Part shown: piece by piece, positions 23,375 through 37,158 of the stretch
Position numbering within the stretch: position 1 is the stretch's first letter
Layout of the letters: each line of letters starts with the position of its first letter
NCBI GenBank assembly: GCA_963978895.1
Contig: OZ022242.1
Coordinates: forward strand, 37,329,573 to 37,393,572
DNA: 64,000 nt
Reading direction: 5' to 3'
DNA from: Erpobdella octoculata
Lineage: Eukaryota > Annelida > Clitellata > Hirudinida > Erpobdellidae
Notes under the pieces: model-generated
The model's database searches: none
The model's input: only the letters and a program-made list of their open reading frames with translations
Told to the model about the DNA's origin: nothing
Made by a program: the position numbers and the translations under genes

Positions 23375-24959
23375 CGATGATGACGATGATGATCATGATA
23401 GTTTTAATACGAACAAAGTACTTATTACAATGAAACTTCTCCGGAAAATTAACCAATGTACAAATATTTGTGCGAGCGACAGCTGAAACATTCCGGCAAA
23501 TAAACAATCCCATCGAAGGTGAGAAAGAGTGCACGTGATAATCTTACTGAATGTGATAATGTATGCACGTGATAATCTTACTGAATGTGATAATGTGTGC
23601 ACGTGATAATCTTACTGAATGTGATAATGTATGCACGTGTAATCTTACTGAATGTAAGAACTTGTGCACGTGATAATCTTACTGGATGTGAAAACGTGAT
23701 CACGAAAGAGGAGCGATGACATTTGTGACATTTATTTAAGAAATGCCATAAATCCTGTTCGCAGGCATTCGAGGAGTGGAAATCAGAAGGAAAATATTAT
23801 AGAAGAAAAATTCTTGAACCACTGGAGCGCGTAAAAACAAAAAAAAAAAGAATAAATATTATTTCCACCATTAAATTAGATTTTTTTAAATTAAAAAATA
23901 CTTTTATTAAATCAAACTAAATTTAGGATTTGAAATAAATAAGAAAAGTGTTTTTAAATTTGACCTTGAAACTTTTCGGTAACAAGCCGAGGTCAAGAGA
24001 AGCTTGAACTTTGAACTCGATTTTGTCCGTAATCATACGGGTTCGACCCCCGAAGTTGTCCGTGACCCTGAGCTGTGCGTAGTAGACGACCCTGCCGTGC
24101 TGGCCGCTGTGACTCGAGGGCAGATCTAGGTGCAAGTGGGTCTCGAACAGGGTACGGAATACCAGTGTCGACGGGTCGAAATCTTCTTCGGCGAAGGCGT
24201 GCAGTAGGGTGACCTTTCTCAGGACGAACTCGCGGCTTTTGACGATGCCCTGTGTGGTGCCCTGTGCGGTGCCCTGTGGCTGGTCGTCCCTCCAGGAAGT
24301 TTCAGATCTGCCGCAGATGTCTAAGAACAGACCTGGGCAGTGGAAAATTATAATTTAAAAGTGAATTTTAATTTAAAAGTGAATTTTAATTTAAGAGTGA
24401 ATTTTAATTTAAAAGTGAATTTTAATTCAAAAGTGAACTTCAATTTAAAAGTGAATTTTAATTTAAAAGTGAATTTCAATTTAAAAGTGAATTTCAATTT
24501 AAAAGTGAATTTTAATTTAAGAGTGAATTTTAATTTAAAAGTGAATTTTAATTTAAAAGTGAATTTCAATTTAAAAGTGAATTTTAATTTAAGAGTGAAT
24601 TTTAATTTAAAAGTGAATTTTAATTCAAAAGTGAACTTCAATTTAAAAGTGAATTTTAATTTAAAACCTGAGCTGGATAACAAACCAAGATGTCATTTAT
24701 ACAGCAAAATTTTGACACAATATTCAATATAGACTTTAGACTACGAATGTTATAAATAAATAAATTAATTAATAAATAAATTAATTAATAAATAAACTAC
24801 TCTAAAGTATAAAGAAAATTAAAAAAAAAATAATTTTTATCTTTTCATCTGCTTACAGTTGAGAAATTTGAATGATTCGTCGATTCTACACTCCACCCTT
24901 CCAGATACAGTCTGTCCAGCAGTGTAGCAAAGATCAGGTTCATGGAAGACTATGGACAT
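20745..24959 (-). CDS. Arrestin-fold protein with two C-terminal membrane helices, complete, 6 exons
   Basis: Exons in coding order: 24959-24857, 24332-23965, 22488-22318, 22144-21950, 21538-21121, 20887-20745. Phases close to 465 residues and a TAA stop. The N-terminus, MSIVFHEPDLCYTAGQTVSG, is the start of an alpha-arrestin (ARRDC-type) N domain, which continues through VRYF-like VVYYAQLRVTDNFG. The arrestin C domain covers about residues 158-305 (EKKSFLPGEMVIL; LTLPTNLPPSS; LNLHISYWLK; then ESRTEIAIGLL in exon 5). The same exon then runs through an acidic/polar linker into a hydrophobic helix (about 388-416). The last exon adds a second helix (about 432-455) and ends NFWDK. Known alpha-arrestins are soluble trafficking adaptors with PPxY tails; I see no PPxY here. 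A membrane-tethered cargo adaptor is inference. Several donors are non-consensus (gtcaaa, gttggt, gtaggc). Confidence 0.85.
23285..23400. repeat. GATGAC/GAT microsatellite (arrestin-like gene intron 2)
   Basis: Interrupted gat/gac trinucleotide repeats within an intron. Non-coding. Confidence 0.85.
23531..23700. repeat. 34-bp minisatellite with an E-box in every unit (intron 2)
   Basis: Five units, with GCACGTG starting at 23531, 23565, 23599, 23633 and 23666. Each contains the palindromic E-box CACGTG and ends with tgaatgtgataatgt. Binding by bHLH factors is possible but unproven. Confidence 0.8.
24342..24666. repeat. 18-bp minisatellite abutting a splice acceptor (intron 1)
   Basis: About 18 near-identical units of tttaatttaaaagtgaat with variants (tttaattcaaaagtgaac, tttaatttaagagtgaat). 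It begins only about 10 bp upstream (in transcript sense) of the exon 2 acceptor at 24333. Its open frame (NLKVNF repeats) is not a gene. Confidence 0.9.
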
Positions 24960-25577
24960 CTTTCGGCATTCAAACCGCAGTTGACATATCGAAAAAAAAC
25001 TTTTGATCGATTTTCAGTCACTGTTAATATTATTTTTTTTTTAGTTATTTCGGTTTATTATTTATTTATTTATGCGTTTGTAATATTATTATTTTAACTC
25101 TAATTTAAAATATATGGTTATTCATAAAATATGTTTTTAAAAGGTTTTTACGTTTTATTTGGTTAAATTCAAATCCCTCATCTGTTGAACGCAATAATTT
25201 TTCCACCAATAGACTTCACGCAAGTACTGCAGCTTAAATCCGAATCACAGAAAACAAAACCGACAGATAATCCGACAACAACCCGAATCATTATCATTGT
25301 TATTATTGTTATTATTATTTATGTTATTATTTGTTTGAAATTTCTTATTGTTCGTTTTATTCTTTGTTTATTTCGTTTAATTTACTTTCGCTTTTGTTTT
25401 TAAATCCTTTTCGAGCTGGAAAACTTGACAACAATACGACGATTACTCATCGCTAATGTAAAGTTTCCATTCACATCCCTAAGCGATCGACTGTGCGAGA
25501 CTCCAAGGCATGTGTGCACATAGCAGTGGCAATGCAAATTATTATAAAGTATGTACATATGAGTCGTGATACAATTA

Positions 25578-25745
25578 CAGTAAAAGTCCTCTACAGCGGA
25601 CCCCTCAAGAGCGGCTGCTAAGAGCAAAGGACACTTTGGCTCGGAACGGAATTTCTTAAATCTGTTATCTGTTCTGTAGTGGATTGTCGCCGAAGAACGG
25701 ACAGACACGAGAAGCGGACATTTTTGATCTTAAGTACTTTTACTG
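25578..25745. mobile_element. 168-bp MITE with perfect terminal repeats and TA target site
   Basis: The left end CAGTAAAAGT and the right end ACTTTTACTG are exact inverted repeats, and TA flanks both sides (25576-25577, 25746-25747). The interior contains tcaagagcggctgctaagag and gaacggacagacacgagaag. TA duplication and CAGT termini suggest the Tc1/mariner group (pogo-like), non-autonomous. A second copy is at 37565-37755. Confidence 0.78.
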
Positions 25746-26009
25746 TATTAAGTATTGTACAAGTATTGTATAAGTATTGTATAAGTAGTATGAGCTCAAG
25801 GCATGGATAAATGGATACAAATATTATTATAAGCGACTTTGTGATTCGTATTGTTGTTAGAATAAGAAATCCGTGATCTGCCGATACATGTCTCAGAAGG
25901 TGATTGAGTTGAGGTTTGCTGGGCAGGTAAGCGGGAGCAGCTTTGCCCCAAAGCACACACCTCTGAGGGTAGATGAGAGCAGAGGCTTAGCTTGAAAAAG
26001 TGTCGAATA

Positions 26010-26250
26010 AAAAATAAATGTTGATGATGATGATGACGATGATGTGAGTACAAGGCGCCATGCTGTTTCTCAGATATACTCTCTATCTTATCATCATCAT
26101 CGTCATAGTTGACATCGTTAACATCACCGTCGTCGTCATCATCATCATCATCATCATCGTTAACATCGTCATCGTCATCATCTTCATCGTCGTCGTCATC
26201 ATCATCGTCATCGTCGTCGTCGTCATCAACATTTTTGTTTTTATTCTCAC
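26010..26250. repeat. Interrupted CAT/CGT trinucleotide repeats
   Basis: Mixed tcatca/tcgtcg/aaca repeats. ORFs through it (poly-Asp, Ile-Val) are artefacts. Confidence 0.85.
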
Positions 26251-26503
26251 TATAATGGATTTTTATTTTCATACGATTGTTTCAAATTCATTGTTCGTTA
26301 TTTTCTCTTTTTGTTCTTTTCACTTAAGCTTTTATTGCTTTTATTGTACTTTATTATTTTTATTGAATTTTTGTTCATTGTTGTGCATTATAAATGATTT
26401 TCAATTTAAAAATATTTTTTAAATTCTAATTTTTAGTTATTTTGATATTAACATTTTCAATTATTTACTATAACTTTGTTTAAAACATCATCACCATCAC
26501 CGC

Positions 26504-26848
<345 letters not shown>

Positions 26849-26899
26849 TTCAGTTTCATTGAATAAGTTCACCACAACGGGCGCCATAAAGACCCACCT

Positions 26900-28350
26900 C
26901 ACCTTACCTGCCTGCCTCTGTAGGGTAACAATTTTTTATTCAACCTTGTTTCCGACTCAATATTTCCCCTCATTTATGTGGAGATCATTGAAAAGACATG
27001 AAACATTAAATCAAAAATTAAACTAAACTAGAATTTTTTTCTCTCAAGAAAATAAAACTGATAAATCGAGAAAAGACTGGCCCACCCACAGCTAGAAAGG
27101 AGAAAGGCGGAGTTTTCAGTGATATTTTCACTGTTCAACGCTTTCAATCAAGATATTATCAAGCTGTCCAAAGTTTTCGGAATGTTGGCCTGTGGCCTGG
27201 TATTTCTTTTGTACTAACTAGCTGTACTAATTAGCTAGAATATCTATTCTCTAAGCCCGTGTTATATTTAATCGACCCTGAAATTGAATCGAAATTGAAA
27301 CATACAAATGAAATTGAAATTGAAATTGAATTGAAACACCGCGTCCTGTCATAAAGTGACCTTGAAATTGATTTTTTTTCTAACTATTTAATAATTTAAT
27401 GATTTAATATCATTGTTTTATTATCACATTTTTTATTGCAATTTTGTTTTTTTCATATTTATTAAATTAAGAATTTCGATCTTCATTTTTATCGTCCATC
27501 TGCAACATTTGTAGCTTATCGTTGAGCCGTAGCAGCTGTAGCTGCTCGCTTAGCCGCAAAATTTATCACCCAGCAAAAGCAATGATTAGCCTACATAAGC
27601 TGGTTTAATAACTTTAGGCCGTTTTCAATGAAGAAAGTTTTTTAAGTTCTTTCAGTAACGTCATTCATTCTGTGTCTTGTATCTTTTTGTTCTTTTCATC
27701 AAAATTGTCTCAGTTCAGTCTAAACTTGAGACAAAAGACTTCAAAAGGTAAACAAAAGCTGGACTAAATTTTGAGAACGGTTTGACAACGTAGTTACGAC
27801 TGTTTGATTAAATTCTTCCTCAAAAAAGACTTGTTTTGGCTGCCTAGAAGTCTTCAGACTAACAAAGCCACGCGAAAGATTGTCAGGTTGAAATGAAAAT
27901 ATAAACTAACTATTTATAGCTGGCTACGAATTTTTTAAGGTTGTTTTAAACTGCAACTTTTGCCAAATTTATTGTTTTCAGGTTCAGTTTATTTTTCAGG
28001 AAAATTGGACCAATTTTTAATGCAATTTGTATAAAACATTGTGAAAATGTCGAGCGACCCGCTTTAAAGTAGCAATGAAAAAAATCGTTTCAGTTTCAGT
28101 TTCAGTTTCAGTTTCGGCTAGTAAAGACGTAAATTTGAGAAAAAAAAATTAATAAAACAAATAAGAAAAAACAAAAGTTAATAATAATATTATTATTATT
28201 TTGAACATAAATAATTAACAGCCATTTAATAACTAATTAACAATTAATTGAAACTAGTACCAGCAAGAATATCCGTCAATTAATCAAACTTAAGCTACGT
28301 GGAAACGTGAGTATAAACCAGTTTGTTGTCCACATTTGCCGCAGAAGCTT
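26900..28350. other. Intergenic, no gene seen
   Basis: AT-rich sequence with short simple repeats (gaaattgaaattgaa near 27310; agtttcagtttcag near 28090). It probably contains the 3' UTR of the minus-strand gene at 28355-28903. No exon is supported. Confidence 0.5.
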
Positions 28351-28354
28351 CTTT

Positions 28355-28903
28355 CTAAAGGAGCCAATGTCGAATTGCCAGACAAGCTAGCGTCAGTTTC
28401 AGAATCGTCCCAGAACTGATTCCAGAGAAAGATCCAGCATTTGTCGCTTTATTGTTGTTTGGGGCAGTTGACGTAGACGTGTCGATTTGGCCTTGGCCAA
28501 TTTCCTTTCCTGCAGAGCTTTGCTGGTTTGCTGGTGCAGTTGTAGCTGGTGCAGTCGTAGCTGGTGTAGAAGTAGCTGGAACCGCAGTAGCTGGGGCTGC
28601 AGTAGCTGAGGCCGCGGTAGCTGGAGCCACAGTAGCTGGAGCCGCAGTAGCTGGGGCCGCAGTAGCTGGGGCCGCAGTAGCTAGGGCCGCAGTAGCTGGG
28701 GCCGCAGTAGCTGGAGCCGCAGTAGCTGGAGCCGCAGTAGCTGGGGCCGCAGCTATGCTGTTGGTTGTGTTAGTAGAACTTGGTGTTGATTGTGTTTCTC
28801 TAGGAGGAATAGTGTCCGCGGTAATAACAGGATTTCCAATTATTTGGCTGACAAGCACCAAGATCAGAAAAAATTTCAAAGCGCCGCCAAAAAACTGAAT
28901 CAT
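28355..28903 (-). CDS. Small mucin-like, probably GPI-anchored surface protein, intronless
   Basis: A 182-residue ORF in one exon. Residues 1-23 (MIQFFGGALKFFLILVLVSQ...) form a strong signal peptide. The middle (about 50-125) is about a dozen APATA/APATT pentapeptide repeats rich in Thr and Pro, a dense O-glycosylation substrate. After a polar spacer the chain ends in a small-residue patch (NAGSFSGISSG) and a hydrophobic C-terminus ending ACLAIRHWLL, the layout of a GPI-attachment signal. No catalytic domain is present. Function is unknown; surface coat, matrix or anti-adhesive roles are guesses. Repeat-unit number is likely to vary between individuals. The ATG has G at -3 and is overlapped by the stop of an upstream ORF (28900-29154). 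Confidence 0.68.
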   Translation of the reverse strand: MIQFFGGALKFFLILVLVSQIIGNPVITADTIPPRETQSTPSSTNTTNSIAAAPATAAPATAAPATAAPATAALATAAPATAAPATAAPATVAPATAASATAAPATAVPATSTPATTAPATTAPANQQSSAGKEIGQGQIDTSTSTAPNNNKATNAGSFSGISSGTILKLTLACLAIRHWLL

Positions 28904-29154
28904 TTCGGCAATGTTTTAGAAAATCTAAGTCGATAAAAACGAGAGCAAGACGTTGACAAATCTTCACACTGTTCTGTGCAGTAGGTAGTAGATTGTGGCT
29001 TATATCCTGGGCGTTCCAGCTCAGTAAACTGTGTCACGAACTTCTCAGGAATGGCTAGAGTCAGATCATTTCTACCAAAGTACAGCTGATAATTGTAGAT
29101 ACATAACTTGGCTACTGCAAACATTTGTGACCAATTTGTTAAAATGTCAGACAA
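28900..29154 (-). CDS. Upstream ORF (84 codons) overlapping the start of the mucin-like protein
   Basis: It begins MSDILTNWSQMFAVAKLCIY, includes a Cys-containing stretch (TTYCTEQCEDLSTSCSRF) and stops in TGA that shares an ATGA with the ATG of the downstream ORF. I recognise no domain. It may be a real upstream ORF in the 5' leader, a separate exon, or chance. No splice signal clearly separates it from the downstream ORF. Confidence 0.25.
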   Translation of the reverse strand: MSDILTNWSQMFAVAKLCIYNYQLYFGRNDLTLAIPEKFVTQFTELERPGYKPQSTTYCTEQCEDLSTSCSRFYRLRFSKTLPK

Positions 29155-29700
29155 TAGAATTATAGGAAAGCAGCGGACATAGAAATTGACTGCGAAAATT
29201 AAAAGACAAGAAATAACTCTGTTTAATGAGTTTTTAATTGAAAATTAAATATTTTAATCATTCGGACAATTTGATGCTCCTGCTCGCAAAACTGGCTTAC
29301 AGCACCGTTAGCAACGTTTCATTCAAAAGAGGACAATGGCATTGTAGTCGAAACGATGAAACGACGAAATACTATTGGTGAGTCATTGAAACCTGAGCAA
29401 ATGAATGGCGAGTTAGCAACGAATGGAGTAGTAGTCGGCAGAGTTTCAAATGACGACACAATAAATTGATGAAGTGATCAGTGCCCTAGAAAAATAGGCG
29501 GAATAAAATTGTACGGGTTAAAAAAAAACAAAAAACTAAATAATCACTCGCATTATTAAAATTTATGCGCTATACAAATATACACGAAAAAAATAACAGT
29601 TAATTTAAAACAGATATTCCTAAGACCACGACTAAGACATAGACTGAAGATTTACGGCTGAACTTTGGCACTGAACGGTTGAAGATGTTTTGGCGGTTCC

Positions 29701-33276
<3,576 letters not shown>

Positions 33277-33299
33277 CTGGACAGAAATTAAGTCAATTC

Positions 33300-34565
33300 T
33301 GTTGTTATACCGGACACCTACTTATCCGTCAATATGACAATTTAATAAAAACACTAAACCAATGCTATTTTAATTAGTATTATTTTTTATTATTAGTTCA
33401 TTAGTATTATTTATTATTATTATTATTAATTAATTAGTAATATTTATTATTATTAGTTATTAAATATTAAATTGATTATATTGCAAAAAGAAATTCCCCC
33501 CAACAAACTATGAAATTCGGGTTATAGCGAGCGGACTACTACTAGCGAACCTCAAAAGCGAGTGAATGAAAATGAACTGGAGTTGATAGTAGTTGTAAGT
33601 TTGTGTGCGGCGGTAATTACACAGTTAGGTAGGTAGGTAGGTGACGGTGGATGAGATCGAAATAATTCGATTAGAAAAACCCATCAATGTTCGATGGTTT
33701 TGTAACACATTCTTATATATATTATAATTTATTATATTATAGTGCAGTCGTATACTTAATCATAATATATTATCTTTAAAATTTATTGAAAACCATTGTT
33801 GATGGAGCATTTTCTGAAGTAATCGTTTTTTCATAGCTTACAAAACTGCAGGCTTATTTACTGCTAAAACTGCATTTCATTAAGCAAGTAAGTAAGAATT
33901 TTCAACGTGCCATACTTAGCAGTATATTTTAGAAAAGCACAAATCTATAAAACTTCATTGAGCATAGGCTCTAAAAGTAGTTTTCATAATAGATTACGAA
34001 TAATTAACAGACACACAAATAACCACACTATTTCACAAATTTAAAGAAAAAAGTACTTACACTCTCGGTTATGGCAATATAAATTATAACTAAGTATATT
34101 TACTTATGGTTAATATGTTTTATCTTAGACGCGAGCGAATCGAAACATATAGAGCTCATAGGCTCCTACTTCAACTTTACAAAAAAACTATTTTTTACCC
34201 AACAGTGACCACAGCTACTGTTATTGGCGACGATGATGATGATAATGATGACGTGGCTTTATAAACACCTTGCTTCTTTCTACCTGTCCGGTGACGTTAT
34301 ATAATATATTTAAATAATTGTTATTCTAATTAATACGGAGCTTAGATCAATAGCGAGGTGATAGTTCAAAGGCCTCGTTTTCAAGCGATCGCTACAAAAG
34401 AATTCTTCCGTTCAGCGCCTTAACAGCCTACTGCTGGAACACAATGATCGGAGTTTGAGGGGGGGGTAGGGGTGGAGCGGGGAGGTGTTTTGAATTTGTA
34501 ATTGGCGAATCGAGTGCAATTATTGTAATAGAAGTTTTATGTTTCTTTGTGGTCGCGAGATAGCC

Positions 34566-34633
<68 letters not shown>

Positions 34634-35220
34634 CAAAGATGGGGTGTGTAAAAATGTGTGAAATGTGATTATCTCCATAACTTGCTTAACGTCGTGAAAG
34701 GCCACCAATAAGATACCTGCCGTCGAAACGAAAAAGCTTTAAATAAATTATTCGAACCTGGCTGGCAATCTGGTTTATTTGACTTGAATATTTTAAAACC
34801 ATTGAGAAGAAAAAGAAAGCAAAAAAACAGAAAGAAAAAGAGAAAATAGTGAAAATGAATTATCTATGGTTTTCAGTTATAGAAGTCGATGCATTTGACA
34901 TTGTTTCTTCGATGATTTGAATTGTTAATCCGTCGGGGAAGTGCACAGTTGTTTTTTAATCACAGAAAACTATATATGGAACAAGGTTTTATATAGAACA
35001 AGATTTTATTTAGAACAAAATTCTATATAGAACAAATATCTAAAGAGAACAAAATTCTAAAGAGAACCAAATTCTAAGGAGAACAAAATTCTAAAGAGAA
35101 ATTATTTGTATAGCTGCTTGCACTTATTTTATGTTAGACTAGCTTAATAATAATAACAACAACCATTTGTAATTTACGAGACAAGCATTATTATGAAATC
35201 AATAACTCTTTTGCCATTAC
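33300..35220. other. Intergenic, no gene seen; GA and aacaaaattct repeats
   Basis: AT-rich sequence upstream of ETNK. It contains a GAGA array (about 34567-34633) and a short minisatellite of about 16 bp (agaacaaaattctaaa, about 34975-35105). No convincing exon. Confidence 0.55.
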
Positions 35221-35229
35221 GCTGTCTGT

Positions 35230-35635
35230 CTGTTAGTCGAAGTTTTCATCAAACGGTACCTCGTTAAGACCAACACTGGCCGTAGAAGACTGTATAACTT
35301 CTTGTTGGACATTGGACAGTGGGGCAGTTGAACACGTTTGCCAAACTGAGTATGGCGGTTTTAAGCCTGCAAAAGCGCTTAGCTATCTTGGAGTCAATCG
35401 CATTTGTAGCTTGCTGTATAAACTGAATTTGCTGCAGTATCAGCAATGGCTAGCCGATCTCGAATAAGCTGTCCAATGTAAGCCAGTTGTTGAATTGCAT
35501 TAAAATAGAGCTGCTACCAGCATATGGTTTTGTCAACAGCATTAACACCGGCCACCTTCCGACCACGACAGAAATCTGTCATCATGTACATTGTTGGCTT
35601 ATCCAGCCTTCTGGAAATCTCAGAATTCTCAGAAA
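35230..35635 (-). pseudogene. Decayed coding sequence with frameshifts and stops, unidentified
   Basis: Balanced base composition and amino-acid-like stretches appear in successive frames of the minus strand: KPTMYMMTDFCRGRKVAGV, then YIGQLIRDRLAIADTAANS, then DSKIAKRFCRLKTAILSLAN, then NVQQEVIQSSTASVGLNEVP followed by FDENFD and a stop. At least one in-frame stop and two frame changes separate them. This looks like an old insertion of a once-coding sequence rather than a spliced gene. I do not recognise the parent. Confidence 0.35.
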
Positions 35636-36067
35636 AAAAACAATTGTAATCTTTTTTGGTTAATTTTTATTTAAAGGTAAACAATTTTTTTCAAAACAAA
35701 TAATTTTTTTTTTAAATTTCACAACGCGTTTTCATTCGGAACGAACAATTTCAAAATTAACGAAAGCGAACAATTCAACTTTGAACTTTGAACTCGGTGT
35801 ACAGCTATTTTTTTTATATTTAAATATTTTTCTACGACCAGGAAGTTGAAAATCCGCATCGAAAGTGTGAACAAAAAAAACTAATAAAAACGAACAAACA
35901 AACCACGCCAGGCTAAACGAAATGCCAAAACTGGCCGGAAAAGCTCGTGAAAAACGAATGGAAATTTAAAAAAAAAAACACAACAGCAATTGAAAGAAAG
36001 AAACATTCAAACCGATTTATAAAAATCTAAGAAGGAAAAACCAGCAAACCGGTCACGTGAGAAGTAA

Positions 36068-36360
36068 AAAACCATCATCACCACCACCAATATAATAATC
36101 ACTACCATCATCATCAGCATCATCACCACCAGCAGCACTATCATAATCACTACCATCATCATCACCACCAATATCATAATCACTAACAGCATCATCACCA
36201 CCAGCAGCACTATCATAATCACTACCATCATCATCACCACCAGCAGCACTATCATAATTACTACCATTATCAACATCACCACCACCACTATCATCATCAT
36301 CATCATCATCATAACCACTACCATCAACATCATAAACACCACCACCATCATTATCATCAG
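36068..36360. repeat. Imperfect CAT/CAC minisatellite
   Basis: About 57-63-bp higher units of the type accaccagcagcactatcat, aatcactaccatcatcatc, repeated about four times. Non-coding, 3' of the RBPMS/MEC-8-like gene. Confidence 0.8.
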
Positions 36361-36710
36361 TGCTGGTCCCAAAACAATCAAATGTTAAACTTTATAAATT
36401 AATAAAAAAAGATGTGAATAAATTAAAACTAGAAAAGATAACTTAATTGGGAGCGGAAAAGCAATGAAAACAAACGAAACTGATGCGCCAGGGAAAATTT
36501 GAAAGCAAGTTTAAAGATATTTGTCTGTCTGCGCAGTGTGTGACTATAAATGTGTGTGTGTGTGTGTGTGTGTGTGCGGATGTGACAACGAACTTGGTTT
36601 TGTGACACAGAGAAGGTGTACATGCTAGCAGTATGCGAGAGTGACGGTGCGTCACAAGACGCCGAGAGCGCGCTGCTGCCGTGGTGGTCGTGCCTGAGCG
36701 ATGGTGGGCG

Positions 36711-37127
36711 TCACTGTGCCTCCTTTGACGGGAGAGGGGAGTCTTCCTTCTTGGACCTGGCTATCCCCGCCTGAATCTGTTGAGCGAATCATTATTTTGA
36801 ATTAATATTCGGGAAATTCCGTGAAAGATTAAATATCGGTCTAGGGGTAAATGACGCACGGCAGAGCTGCCTAATATATAATAGTAATAATCTTTTCCTA
36901 GCCGATATACGAATGCGGGATATTTAACAAACGGACGATAGATGGCGAACTATATATATATGTACATACGATGCAACGAAGTCCACATTTTCCATACCTG
37001 CTTGACTTTGTTCTTGACGAAGTCGATGGAGATGCCCCCGTCCTCCGATGGCGGTGAGGTCGGGACGACTGCCCCCTGGAGTTCTTCACACGCTTTTGTT
37101 GCTGAATCTGAGCTCTATGGGATAGCA

Positions 37128-37158
<31 letters not shown>

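Noticed and set aside
24340..24732. 130-codon NLKVNF repeat protein
   Set aside because: An 18-bp repeat, a multiple of three, stays open by construction; it sits in an intron next to a splice acceptor.
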